Counted from the first letter of the stretch, positions 1-6,498 are shown. The stretch is 8,907 bases of DNA from Geobacter sp. (GCA_003857395.1 RPRC01000237.1:1-8907); one strand, 5' to 3'. Notes: generated by a model not told the origin, from the sequence alone. Numbers and translations: made by a program.

Positions 1-817
1 AGACATAGAGGAAGCGGCTCAAAGGATAGGTGTTGTTGAGGGCGTTTTCATAGGATGCCGCAACAGCGGGCTGTCCCTCTTTTTCGGAAAGTGCCAGAAC
101 TTTTACACCGGAGGTCTTGTAACCGATACCGGAGTAACCGATGCCGTTCAGGTCCTTGGTGATTCCCTGTACCACCGAGGCGGAGCCGGGCTGCTCTTTG
201 ACGGTGTCCTTGTAATCTCCTTTTTTAAGGGCGTGCTCTTTGAAGAAGCCGTAAGTACCGGAAGCTGAATTGCGGCCATAGAGGCTGATGGGTTGACTGG
301 CCATCTTGCCGGTCAGACCAAGCTGGCCCCAGGTGACGATATCCGTTTCGTAACCACGTTTACGGTTTTTGGAAAAAATTGCGTCGACCGTCTGCATGGA
401 AAGGCTTTTCAGCGGGTTGTCCTTGTTGACGAAGATGGCGATGGTGTCGATGGCCACGGCAATCCTGGTCGGCTTGTAGCCGTACTTCTTTTCAAAGGCA
501 TCAATCTCGCTGCTCTTCATCTCACGTGACATAGGGGCGAGTTGGGCGGTGCCGGCTATCAGGGCCGGAGGCGCGGTGCTGGATCCTTTTCCTTCAATCT
601 GGATGTTTACGTTGGGATACTTTTTGCGGAAACCTTCGGCCCACATGGTCATCAGGTTGTTCAGCGTGTCCGAACCGATACTGTTGAGATTGCCCGAGAC
701 GCCGCCAACGGCCTGGTACTTTTTCAGTCCTTTATCCACCTTGAGTGCTTCTGCGGAGGCAACCCCGGTGGTTGCTACGGCTAAAAGTGCTGCGAAACTG
801 ATTACTTTTTTGAACAT
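1..817 (-). CDS. pstS: Phosphate ABC transporter substrate-binding protein PstS (partial, C-terminus outside window)
   Basis: Periplasmic phosphate-binding protein that delivers Pi to the PstCAB importer. About 272 codons are visible, read from the ATG at 817 to the window edge without a stop. The start is fixed by a strong AAGGAGG-type ribosome site just upstream (complement of 821-829). The N-terminus is a classic signal peptide: MFKK, then a hydrophobic stretch, then ASA before residues EALK. The mature part shows the phosphate-binding loops of the family: an IGSDTL motif near residue 47, GKGSST near residue 76, and a [11 protein letters not shown] motif in the second lobe. All are expected positions for Ser/Thr/Asp/Arg contacts to Pi. 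A Pho box lies upstream, so PhoB control under phosphate limitation is likely. pstCAB-phoU would be expected beyond the left edge, but they are not visible. Family assignment is secure; the exact paralogue is less so. Confidence 0.95.
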   Translation of the reverse strand, partial: MFKKVISFAALLAVATTGVASAEALKVDKGLKKYQAVGGVSGNLNSIGSDTLNNLMTMWAEGFRKKYPNVNIQIEGKGSSTAPPALIAGTAQLAPMSREMKSSEIDAFEKKYGYKPTRIAVAIDTIAIFVNKDNPLKSLSMQTVDAIFSKNRKRGYETDIVTWGQLGLTGKMASQPISLYGRNSASGTYGFFKEHALKKGDYKDTVKEQPGSASVVQGITKDLNGIGYSGIGYKTSGVKVLALSEKEGQPAVAASYENALNNTYPLSRFLYV

Positions 818-854
818 TGTATCCTCCTTCGTGTAATGAGAAGACTGCGTTTTG

Positions 855-891
855 AATATAGTAGCGGCAGTATGTGACAGCAGTGTCACAG
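855..891 (-). promoter_or_regulatory. Pho box plus -10 element of the pstS promoter
   Basis: Read on the minus strand, two heptamers CTGTGAC (885-891) and CTGTCAC (874-880) are direct repeats separated by exactly 4 bp (ACTG). That is the 11-bp periodicity of a PhoB-binding Pho box. A -10 like TATATT (855-860) follows after 13 bp, with the Pho box replacing a -35 element as in known PhoB-activated promoters. A 5' leader of roughly 30 nt then leads to the pstS ribosome site. The same bases also form an inverted repeat (GTGACA-CTGC-TGTCAC), so another dimeric regulator cannot be excluded. The position upstream of pstS makes PhoB the best reading. Confidence 0.8.
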
Positions 892-953
892 TGACGCTAA
901 AGTCTTCAAACAAGAATGGTTATACGGGGGAGGTGCTCAACAGAGTGTATTTA

Positions 954-1164
954 GTTTTCATCCGGAAAGTCTCAACAGGGGCTGGGCTGGAACTTCCCCG
1001 AAGCCTCTCGTAATCGGTCGCCACCCGAGACACTGATTGGGCAACCTGCCGGCATCAGGCGCTTTCCTTGCTGTCGCTGTTGTGCCATGAAGCCGTACGA
1101 GAGACTCCGAGAAAGCCCCAGCCCAACGGGGGATAGCACTGTTTTGGGGTTTCCGGATGAAAAC
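954..1164. mobile_element. MITE-like non-autonomous element, 211 bp, perfect 15-bp TIRs and 6-bp target duplication
   Basis: The left end GTTTTCATCCGGAAA (954-968) is perfectly inverted at the right end, TTTCCGGATGAAAAC (1150-1164). The element is bounded on both sides by the same hexamer TATTTA (948-953 and 1165-1170), as expected for target-site duplication. Internal segments also pair: GGGCTGG (980-986) with CCAGCCC (1118-1124), and CTCTCGTA (1005-1012) with TACGAGAG (1096-1103). The whole element could therefore fold into a long imperfect hairpin with a branched middle of about 80 nt. It holds no credible ORF, so any transposase must act in trans. The parent insertion-sequence family is not identified. 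It lies downstream of the pilZ gene and about 60 bp upstream of the Pho box, leaving both genes intact. A structured RNA gene is an alternative, but the paired TIR and flanking repeat favour a transposable element. Confidence 0.75.
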
Positions 1165-1326
1165 TATTTAGCGATGATGCAGCAGAGGATAGGCGGAAAG
1201 GGTGGTCTAATGATACCGGGAAATGACCATTTGTGCCGATTGTATCTCGGTGTGGACTGAGTGCTCTTTGATCTGGAGTTTTGAAATTTTATCGTGAAGT
1301 GCGACCGGGAACGGAAATCCGGGTGT

Positions 1327-1379
1327 CCCTTGTCTTGACCGGTATGTTGCATGGATTGCGACTGCGAACAAGACAAGGG
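1327..1379. repeat. 11-bp perfect inverted repeat downstream of pilZ
   Basis: CCCTTGTCTTG (1327-1337) is perfectly inverted as CAAGACAAGGG (1369-1379), with a 31-nt loop. It lies about 50 bp past the pilZ stop codon, in the direction of pilZ transcription. No U-run follows on either strand, so it is not a standard intrinsic terminator. It could stabilise the pilZ transcript end or be a binding or processing site. A second, nested hairpin surrounds the pilZ stop (GCCTGA at 1399-1404 with TCAGGC at 1428-1433, and TGTTC/GAACA at 1406-1418). Function is unknown. Confidence 0.45.
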
Positions 1380-1427
1380 CTGTCATGGCTGGCTGGTTGC
1401 CTGAGTGTTCGATGAACAGTTTCGGTA

Positions 1428-1784
1428 TCAGGCGCCCGTAAGGAGGCTGAACTCCCGGTTGATTTCTTCAAGATTGTCAGTGTTCGCTTTCAGCAACGAG
1501 TGAAGCTCGACCAGCGTGCCAAGATCCGTGTCCAGAAATTCCATTCCGGCCATAGTGCCGTTGGAATGTTTGATTTCAGCATTGAACTGCAGGTACTTAT
1601 CGGAATGTCCAAGTGGAAAGGAAAGGCAGATGCCGTCTCCAAGGTTGAAGGGAACAGCAATTTTGAGTTCAACCAGCGCTCCTTTGAGGGAGATGTCCTG
1701 CAGGGTTACCTCGGATGTACCATTTTCATAATCCACAAAACATTTCTCGACCATTCTGCAGCGGCTAAAACGTCTCGTTGCCAT
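1428..1784 (-). CDS. Single-domain PilZ c-di-GMP-binding protein
   Basis: A 118-aa protein consisting essentially of one PilZ domain, the standard cytoplasmic receptor for cyclic di-GMP. Both ligand motifs are intact: RxxxR as R4-RFS-R8, and D/NxSxxG as D30-I-S-L-K-G35, followed by the expected beta-barrel strands with alternating hydrophobics. The C-terminal 30 residues are helical in character (TLVELHSLLKANTDNLEEI). The reading frame stays open 21 codons further upstream, but the ATG at 1784 is chosen because GAGGAGG sits about 9 nt before it and the protein then begins directly at the RxxxR region. No output domain is fused, so it probably acts by binding a partner such as flagellar, pilus or exopolysaccharide machinery; the partner is not visible here. 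It appears monocistronic, and the MITE-like element lies downstream. Confidence 0.88.
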   Translation of the reverse strand: MATRRFSRCRMVEKCFVDYENGTSEVTLQDISLKGALVELKIAVPFNLGDGICLSFPLGHSDKYLQFNAEIKHSNGTMAGMEFLDTDLGTLVELHSLLKANTDNLEEINREFSLLTGA

Positions 1785-1838
1785 AGTAATTTCCTCCTCA
1801 ATACATAGATATGTTGCGGCAAATTCTCCAAACAGTTC

Positions 1839-1858
1839 CCTCCCCACAGCGGGGGAGG
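1839..1858. repeat. GC-rich hairpin in the pilZ upstream region, REP-like
   Basis: CCTCCCC (1839-1845) pairs with GGGGAGG (1852-1858) over a 6-nt loop, and is followed on the plus strand by ATTAGGGTGGGGGG (to 1872). The hairpin lies about 55 bp upstream of the pilZ start, probably in its leader or promoter-proximal DNA. It lacks a T-run, so it is not a terminator. The composition resembles the palindrome at 4917-4942. Both may belong to one family of dispersed C/G-rich intergenic palindromes, though this is inferred from only two sites. Confidence 0.45.
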
Positions 1859-1876
1859 ATTAGGGTGGGGGGATGC

Positions 1877-2217
1877 CTTTTTGCGAAGCAATCAAATTTA
1901 TGATGTGGACGTGATTGAAGCCAATTCTGTCTTTCTGCGGAGCGTGATCCTGGGCTGAATACCCGTACAACCTGGTGTTTTTAGAAAACGTCGGTTTTAA
2001 TTAATTTATCGGCGTGGTGGTGCGGGAACTTTAATTATTTTTCTCCACACTTCAGATCATTGGCAAGACTGGAGCATTTCTTTCACCTCCGGAAATTTCC
2101 GTTCCGGTTGTGTCGTTGCCTATCGTCGGGGCCATTATCTCGCCGTACCGGGAACCACAATCCTCTGATTCAACTCGGCACATTACCCGCACGGAACACA
2201 CCAGCTTTTACACTACC
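1877..2217. other. Gene-free intergenic stretch
   Basis: About 340 bp between the pilZ upstream hairpin and the promoter region of the radical SAM gene. It contains AT-rich tracts (for example TTAATTAA within 1997-2004 and TTTAATTATTTTT near 2030-2043), suitable for divergent promoters, but no pair of -35/-10 boxes good enough to name. A 64-codon plus-strand frame starting at 2060 has no ribosome site and an arginine/leucine/proline-rich composition without recognisable features, so it is not called. Confidence 0.5.
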
Positions 2218-2254
2218 TTTACATGCAAAGGTCTGCGAAGGGGATACACTATAA
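2218..2254 (+). promoter_or_regulatory. Weak sigma-70-like promoter candidate for the radical SAM gene
   Basis: TTTACA (2218-2223) could be a -35 element. The AT-rich GATACACTATAAA stretch (2243-2254) could supply the -10, for example GATACA at 2243 with a 19-bp spacer, which is longer than ideal. It lies 50-90 bp upstream of the ATG at 2306. This is a sequence match only and the weakest promoter call in the window. Confidence 0.3.
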
Positions 2255-2305
2255 AAAAGGATTTTTTCTCAACTCTCTAGAATAGCGAAAGCCAGGAGTT
2301 ATGGT

Positions 2306-3799
2306 ATGAAGATTCTCCTTGTATACCCGAAAAATCCAGACACCTTCTGGAGTTTTCGACATGCTTTGAAATTCATTTCCAAGAAGGCCTGCTATCCTCC
2401 GCTGGGGTTGTTGACGGTTGCCGCGATGCTTCCCGAAGCCTGGGAAAAGAGGCTTGTTGACATGAATGCGCAATCACTGACTGACCGGGATCTGCAGTGG
2501 GCAGATTGCGTATTCATCAGCGCCATGACGATTCAGCGGCAAGCGGTGAAAGCACTGCTGAACAGGTGTCGTGAGTTCGGAGTGAAAACCGTTGCCGGAG
2601 GTCCCCTGTTCACCACCAGTCCTGATGAGTTTGATGAAGTCGATCATCTGGTGCTCAACGAAGCGGAGGTCACTCTCCCGGCTTTTCTCGCTGACCTGCA
2701 ACGCGGTCAGGCAGGTCATCTGTACACCAGTGACAGGCGTGCCGAGCTGAAAGCTACCCCGATTCCGCTCTGGCAATTGATTGATACGAAGAAGTATGCG
2801 GCAATGAACATCCAGTACTCCAGAGGCTGTCCTTTTGATTGCGAATTCTGCGATATAACGGCGCTGTTTGGGCGTATACCGCGAACAAAGACGACGGCAC
2901 AGTTGCTTGAAGAGCTGGAAAGTCTTTATGTCAGGGGCTGGCGAGGCGGGGTTTTCTTCGTAGACGATAATTTTATCGGCGATAGGAAAAAACTGAAAAA
3001 TGACGTCCTTCCGGCTCTTGCCCAATGGATGGCGAGCAGGGGGCAGCCATTCAACTTTATTACCGAGGCGTCCATAGACTTGGCGGACGATGGAGAATTG
3101 ATGACGATGATGGTTGCTGCCGGGTTCGAGGAGGTATTTATCGGCATCGAGACTCCCAGTGACGAGGGGCACGATGAATGCGGCAAAGTCCAGAATAGAA
3201 ACCGTGATCTTCTCGCCTGCGTGAAGAGAATACAGAAATCAGGCCTTCAGGTTCAGGCCGGTTTTATTGTAGGTTTTGATAGCGACTCACCGACAATCTT
3301 TGAAAGGCAAATTCGTTTCATCCAGGAAAGCGGCATCGCCACTGCCATGGTCGGGATGCTTACCGCGCTGAGCGGCACCAAATTGTATCAGCGACTGGTC
3401 AAGGAGGGGCGACTGCTGGAGGTCGCTTCCGGCAACAATACCTCAATTGCTACGAATTTCGTGCCCAAAATGAAGATGGAATTGCTCGTCAACGGCTACC
3501 GTACAATCGTTGAAACTATCTATGCGCCCAAGAATTATTACCGTCGCGTCATCACCTTCCTCAAGGACTACCAGCCGTCGCATCGGGGTGGGATTCATCT
3601 CAAGCCAGGCTACCTTGGGGCACTGTTCAAGTCAATGTTGATACTTGGACTTCTGAGCAAGGAAAGATTCCAGTACTGGAAATTGTTTTTCTGGGCACTA
3701 TTTCGGCGGCCCCGGCTTTTTCCGACTTCCATCACCTTGGCTATATACGGCTTTCATTTTCGCAAGATCGCAGAAAAAATCTCTTATAGTCCGAGGTGA
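2306..3799 (+). CDS. B12-binding domain radical SAM protein (DUF4070-type)
   Basis: A 497-aa cytoplasmic enzyme. The N-terminal ~140 residues form a Rossmann-like cobalamin-binding domain (MKILLVYP..., PPLGLLTVAAMLP, AGGPLFTT). It lacks the DxHxxG lower-ligand motif, as is common in this radical SAM class. The radical SAM core carries the 4Fe-4S motif C175-PFD-C179-EF-C182, preceded by IQYSRG and followed by FFVDDNFIG and EVFIGIETP. The C-terminal ~150 residues match the DUF4070-type tail with hydrophobic/aromatic stretches (LFKSMLILGLLSK) that may dock to membrane or lipid. Known relatives with this architecture include methylases acting on unactivated carbons, such as the hopanoid methylase HpnP, so methylation of a lipid or small molecule is plausible. 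The substrate cannot be assigned. AGGAG lies 7 nt before the ATG. It is a single-gene unit, ending 9 bp from the convergent PAS gene with no terminator in the gap. Confidence 0.9.
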   Translation: MKILLVYPKNPDTFWSFRHALKFISKKACYPPLGLLTVAAMLPEAWEKRLVDMNAQSLTDRDLQWADCVFISAMTIQRQAVKALLNRCREFGVKTVAGGPLFTTSPDEFDEVDHLVLNEAEVTLPAFLADLQRGQAGHLYTSDRRAELKATPIPLWQLIDTKKYAAMNIQYSRGCPFDCEFCDITALFGRIPRTKTTAQLLEELESLYVRGWRGGVFFVDDNFIGDRKKLKNDVLPALAQWMASRGQPFNFITEASIDLADDGELMTMMVAAGFEEVFIGIETPSDEGHDECGKVQNRNRDLLACVKRIQKSGLQVQAGFIVGFDSDSPTIFERQIRFIQESGIATAMVGMLTALSGTKLYQRLVKEGRLLEVASGNNTSIATNFVPKMKMELLVNGYRTIVETIYAPKNYYRRVITFLKDYQPSHRGGIHLKPGYLGALFKSMLILGLLSKERFQYWKLFFWALFRRPRLFPTSITLAIYGFHFRKIAEKISYSPR

Positions 3800-3808
3800 T
3801 AGCGAAAA

Positions 3809-4396
3809 TTATTGCTTCCTTTGTTTCAGGGTACTCAGTTCGTCCAGGTAGCTGTCGCGGCAGGAAGGGCACAGCCCGTGGGTACAGTCGATATCCAAGT
3901 GATCTTTTAAGTATGATTCGACCTGTACCCAGTAATTTTTGTCAGTCCTTATTTGTTTACAAACGGAACAAATCGGTATGATCTCCTGGAGCTCAACCAG
4001 TTCGCTGATGTCTTCCAGCACCAGAATTACATAGTGACTGTCGTGGAATACAAAAGGAGATGCGGTTACCAGGACATGGGCCTCAATGACTTTTTCCTCC
4101 CGGACGAGTTCCATTTTTTGGCGGCTGCGAACAACGCTGTTGCCCTGGAAGGCCTTATCCACGGAATTCCTGACTACACAGTCCATGCAGGCCGCAGCCT
4201 GACCACAGCCTTCTTCCGCGTTGTTGTGCTGCAAGCAGTGTAGGGCTTCCCCTCCGCGTTTTCTGAGCACCACCGCTTTTTCGTCCGTCAGAAGTGCTGC
4301 GGCCGCGATATTATATTCATGTATCCGTACATCCTCATCCACGACAAAGACCGGAGACGGCATTGCATCAAACGCTCTTGCAAGCAGATCATTCAC
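3809..4396 (-). CDS. PAS-domain sensor protein with two cysteine clusters, no output domain
   Basis: About 195 aa. A PAS fold covers roughly residues 8-135 (AFDAMPSPVFVVDEDVRIHEYN..., ending VILVLEDISELVELQ). Numbering here is from the upstream ATG at 4402. The first cluster, C56-x2-H59...C66-G...C72-x2-C75, sits in the PAS loop. A C-terminal tail carries C145-x2-C148, then KQIR, then YW...ESYL, then C173-x-H175 and C178-x2-C181. Tails of the CSVCKxIRxDxxYW type are known at the ends of PAS-containing signalling proteins in deltaproteobacteria; the cysteines suggest metal or Fe-S/heme/redox sensing. No kinase, cyclase or HTH domain is present, so it must signal through a partner. Start choice: GAGGA (complement of 4403-4407) abuts the ATG at 4402 with no spacing but lies 6 nt from the in-frame GTG at 4396, so GTG is preferred. 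It is divergent from the P-II gene. Confidence 0.8.
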   Translation of the reverse strand: MNDLLARAFDAMPSPVFVVDEDVRIHEYNIAAAALLTDEKAVVLRKRGGEALHCLQHNNAEEGCGQAAACMDCVVRNSVDKAFQGNSVVRSRQKMELVREEKVIEAHVLVTASPFVFHDSHYVILVLEDISELVELQEIIPICSVCKQIRTDKNYWVQVESYLKDHLDIDCTHGLCPSCRDSYLDELSTLKQRKQ

Positions 4397-4402
4397 AGGC
4401 AT

Positions 4403-4542
4403 TCCTCACAAATCCGCAGTAATTTATAAATTGCATTTATATCACAAAAAAATTGATACAGTGATACAAAAGTGACATGCCGTAACCAGTGGACTATTTT
4501 TGCTGCCGTTTGTCTGACATTCAAAGCAGGGAAGGACTTGCC
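4403..4542. promoter_or_regulatory. Divergent promoter region between the PAS and P-II genes
   Basis: This 140-bp AT-rich stretch must hold promoters for both flanking genes. It contains a perfect 12-bp palindrome AATTTATAAATT (4421-4432), which supplies -10-like hexamers on both strands. It also contains a tandem repeat TGATACA-G-TGATACA (4454-4460 and 4462-4468) that could be an operator. On the plus strand TTGCAT (4431-4436) is followed after 17 bp by TGATAC (4454-4459), a weak match. Neither promoter can be placed with confidence. Confidence 0.4.
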
Positions 4543-4869
4543 ATGAAACTTAAGAAACTTGTCGCAATCATACGGAATCAGTTTTTGGAAGAAGTCGAGG
4601 GCCGGCTTGTGGAGATGAGGGTCAAAGGGATTAGTGTTACGAAAGTGAAGGGGTATGGAGAATATGCGAACTTTTTTAATCCTGATTGGCTTGTGACGCA
4701 TTCGAGGCTCGAAATTTTCACTGAGGAGGCAAGGGTCGAGGAAATAGCAGCTGCTATTATGGCGGTTGCCAATACGGGCATGGAGGGCGATGGCATCATT
4801 GCCGTAATTCCGGTGAGTAAGCTTTATCGCATCAGGACGAAATCGGAGATAACACCTGAGGAGCTTTGA
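4543..4869 (+). CDS. Non-canonical P-II family regulator (short T-loop)
   Basis: A 108-aa P-II fold protein, normally a homotrimer that binds effectors and docks on a partner. Family marks are VTKVKGYG (residues 32-39), TGxxGDG (78-84) and YRIRT (95-99), with the two arginines of the nucleotide site, R96 and R98. Differences from GlnB/GlnK: the T-loop is about 7 residues shorter (EYANFFNPDWLVTH, 40-53), so the uridylylated YRGAEY segment is missing, and the lysine after GDG that contacts ATP phosphates is replaced by I85. Classical nitrogen-signal uridylylation is therefore unlikely. Proteins of this kind form a separate P-II group, sometimes linked to membrane transporters or metal efflux; no transporter is adjacent here. 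The ATG at 4543 follows GGGAAGGA with good spacing and matches the family N-terminus; an in-frame ATG at 4489 would add 18 cysteine-rich residues and is rejected. Confidence 0.87.
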   Translation: MKLKKLVAIIRNQFLEEVEGRLVEMRVKGISVTKVKGYGEYANFFNPDWLVTHSRLEIFTEEARVEEIAAAIMAVANTGMEGDGIIAVIPVSKLYRIRTKSEITPEEL

Positions 4870-4916
4870 TGCTTCATCGGATATGCTGGTGCGGGTATTG
4901 CGAGGGGTGCTGGAGT

Positions 4917-4942
4917 TTCCCCTCCGCCGGGGCGGAGGGGAA
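4917..4942. repeat. Perfect 12-bp-stem palindrome between convergent genes
   Basis: TTCCCCTCCGCC (4917-4928) and GGCGGAGGGGAA (4931-4942) are exact inverses separated by only GG. It lies in the 154-bp gap between the ends of the P-II and aldehyde dehydrogenase genes. It is very stable and may act on both transcripts as a 3' end stabiliser or a bidirectional stop, but neither strand carries the expected T-run. It resembles the hairpin at 1839-1858 in composition, suggesting a dispersed REP-like repeat. Confidence 0.6.
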
Positions 4943-5023
4943 TATGTCATAGTGCTGCCTGCCGTGTTGGCCCTGCTTGCGATGGCGAGCCACGCGGCAT
5001 TGTCTGACCGGTTACAACGCCGA

Positions 5024-6361
5024 TTAGCCCTGGACGACGCGACGAGCTGCGCGCTTGATGCTTACCAGGTTACGGAAGCTGACGTTGTCGGTGGTGATGT
5101 TGTTGCCCTGTGAACCGCAGCCAAGGGTAAGGGACGGGATCATAACGTTGAACAGCCCGCCGATGGCGCCGTGGCTGGTGGGCGAGTTGAAGGTTACGCG
5201 GTTTGCATCAACCTTCTCGGCGAATTCAATACACAGTGCATCGCTTGCGGAGTGGATGCCGGCGGTGTGGCCTGCGCCGCCTTTTTTCAGCAGATCGGCG
5301 CAGAGGTCGATCGCTGCATCTTTGCCGTCAGCGATGTAGTAGCCAAGGCTCGGAGAGAGCTTCTCGCGGCTCATGGGCTCAACTTCCTGGGTGCCCTTGA
5401 GGGGACCGACCAACAGGGCGCGGGTTCCTTCGGGTACCGAGAAGCCGGCCATTTCAGCAATCACCGGAGCAGCCTGGCCGACAACTTTGCCGGAGACAAC
5501 GGAGCAGTCGCCGAAATAGAGTTTTTCCAGTTTTGTTTTTTCTTCTGCGTTGACGAGGTACACGCCGATTTCCATCAGCTTGGCAACAGCTTTCTCCGCG
5601 ACTTTGGCATCGTCGAAGATCAGGTTCTGTTCGGATGCACAGACAACGCCGTAGTCGAAGGTCTTGGAGAGGACAACATCGTTCATGGCCTGATCGATAT
5701 CTGCGTCAGCAGCAACATAGACGGGGCAGCCGCCTGCACCGACACCGAAAGCGGGGTTGCCTGAACTGTAGGCAGCCTTTACCATGGCACCGCCACCGGT
5801 TGCGAGGATGACGTCAACGCCGGGGTTGGTCATCAGGGCGTTGGTCGCTGCTACGGAAGGTTCTTCGATCCACTGGATGCAATCCTTGGGTGCGCCTGCG
5901 GCAATTGCTGCGTCCAGGCAGAGCTGGGCAGTCTTGACGCAGCACTTTTGAGCGCGGGGATGGAAGCCGAAGATTACCACGTTGCGGCCTTTGAGGGAGG
6001 AAAGTACCTTGAAGCAGACCGTCGAGGTGGGGTTGGTGGTCGGAGTTACGGCAGCAACAACACCAACCGGTTCGGCGATTTCGATGATGTCATTTTCGTC
6101 TTTTACAACACCTACGGTTTTTACGTCCTTCATGTCGTTCCAGATAACGGTGGAACCGAAGTAGTTCTTGATGGTTTTGTCAGCCACATTGCCGAGGCGA
6201 GTTTCTTCTACGGCCATTTTAGCGAGCTCTTCCTTGTTTGCATCAATAACCTTCGCGATTGCTTCGCAGATCGCGTCGGTCTTTGCCTGGTCAAGTTTTT
6301 TATACTCGGTAAGGGCTGCTTTGGCTTTCAGTACCATCTGATTGATCGTTTCTTCTACCAT
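5024..6361 (-). CDS. CoA-acylating aldehyde dehydrogenase (acetaldehyde dehydrogenase type, AdhE N-domain/EutE/SucD-like)
   Basis: A 445-aa cytoplasmic enzyme expected to catalyse aldehyde + CoA + NAD+ = acyl-CoA + NADH, most likely with acetaldehyde/acetyl-CoA. It corresponds in length to the aldehyde dehydrogenase half of bifunctional AdhE, with no alcohol dehydrogenase half. Visible motifs are [17 protein letters not shown] (residues 98-114), the [10 protein letters not shown] segment, a Rossmann-type [15 protein letters not shown] stretch for NAD binding, the catalytic cysteine C241 in GVVCASEQ, and the C-terminal [12 protein letters not shown] typical of AdhE-type dehydrogenases. SucD-type succinate semialdehyde dehydrogenase is close and cannot be excluded. 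AGGAGG lies 10 nt before the ATG. It is transcribed alone from the promoter at 6499-6527. It could serve ethanol oxidation or fermentation, or aldehyde detoxification; no alcohol dehydrogenase gene is in the window. Confidence 0.9.
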   Translation of the reverse strand: MVEETINQMVLKAKAALTEYKKLDQAKTDAICEAIAKVIDANKEELAKMAVEETRLGNVADKTIKNYFGSTVIWNDMKDVKTVGVVKDENDIIEIAEPVGVVAAVTPTTNPTSTVCFKVLSSLKGRNVVIFGFHPRAQKCCVKTAQLCLDAAIAAGAPKDCIQWIEEPSVAATNALMTNPGVDVILATGGGAMVKAAYSSGNPAFGVGAGGCPVYVAADADIDQAMNDVVLSKTFDYGVVCASEQNLIFDDAKVAEKAVAKLMEIGVYLVNAEEKTKLEKLYFGDCSVVSGKVVGQAAPVIAEMAGFSVPEGTRALLVGPLKGTQEVEPMSREKLSPSLGYYIADGKDAAIDLCADLLKKGGAGHTAGIHSASDALCIEFAEKVDANRVTFNSPTSHGAIGGLFNVMIPSLTLGCGSQGNNITTDNVSFRNLVSIKRAARRVVQG

Positions 6362-6384
6362 CTGTATAGAACCTCCTGAAAATG

Positions 6385-6400
6385 CGGGCTGGTCGGCCCG
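6385..6400 (-). promoter_or_regulatory. Leader hairpin just upstream of the aldehyde dehydrogenase ribosome site
   Basis: In the transcript, CGGGC and GCCCG (complement of 6396-6400 and 6385-6389) can pair over a 6-nt loop, about 8 nt before the AGGAGG of the aldehyde dehydrogenase gene. A second short pairing, GCCCT...AGGGC, lies further up the leader (6461-6483). Such structures could modulate translation, but no known riboswitch consensus is recognised and the stems are short. Confidence 0.3.
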
Positions 6401-6498
6401 GTTAAATATGGGGTTGGCTGGTCTCCGTCAGATCTGGCAGGGTAGATTTTTCTGTAGAAACGCCCTGGGAATGACTTTTAGGGCAATAATTTTCTTTG

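Noticed and set aside
954..1164. Retron, OMEGA-type guide RNA or group II intron remnant
   Set aside because: No reverse transcriptase, nuclease or transposase ORF is nearby, and the TIR plus target duplication explain the structure better.
1851..1872. Possible G-quadruplex
   Set aside because: Only three runs of three or more G are present; four with loops are needed for a canonical structure.
2060..2254. 64-codon plus-strand frame in the gap before the radical SAM gene
   Set aside because: No ribosome site, overlaps the candidate promoter, and the translation shows no domain features.
2474..3172. 232-codon minus-strand frame inside the radical SAM gene
   Set aside because: Antisense to a clear family member with intact motifs; no start signal and no recognisable domain.
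3800..3808. Bidirectional terminator between the radical SAM and PAS genes
   Set aside because: The gap is only 9 bp and no stable hairpin with a T-run spans it.
4490..4504. Sigma-54-like TGG...TGCT sequence upstream of the P-II gene
   Set aside because: Only 9 bp separate GG and GC, where the sigma-54 site needs 10; the central match is also poor.
4393..4950. 185-codon minus-strand frame overlapping the P-II gene
   Set aside because: It is antisense to a well-supported P-II gene, has no ribosome site, and its composition is not protein-like.
5171..5764. 197-codon plus-strand frame opposite the aldehyde dehydrogenase
   Set aside because: Shadow of the GC-biased codons of the real gene; no ribosome site or family resemblance.
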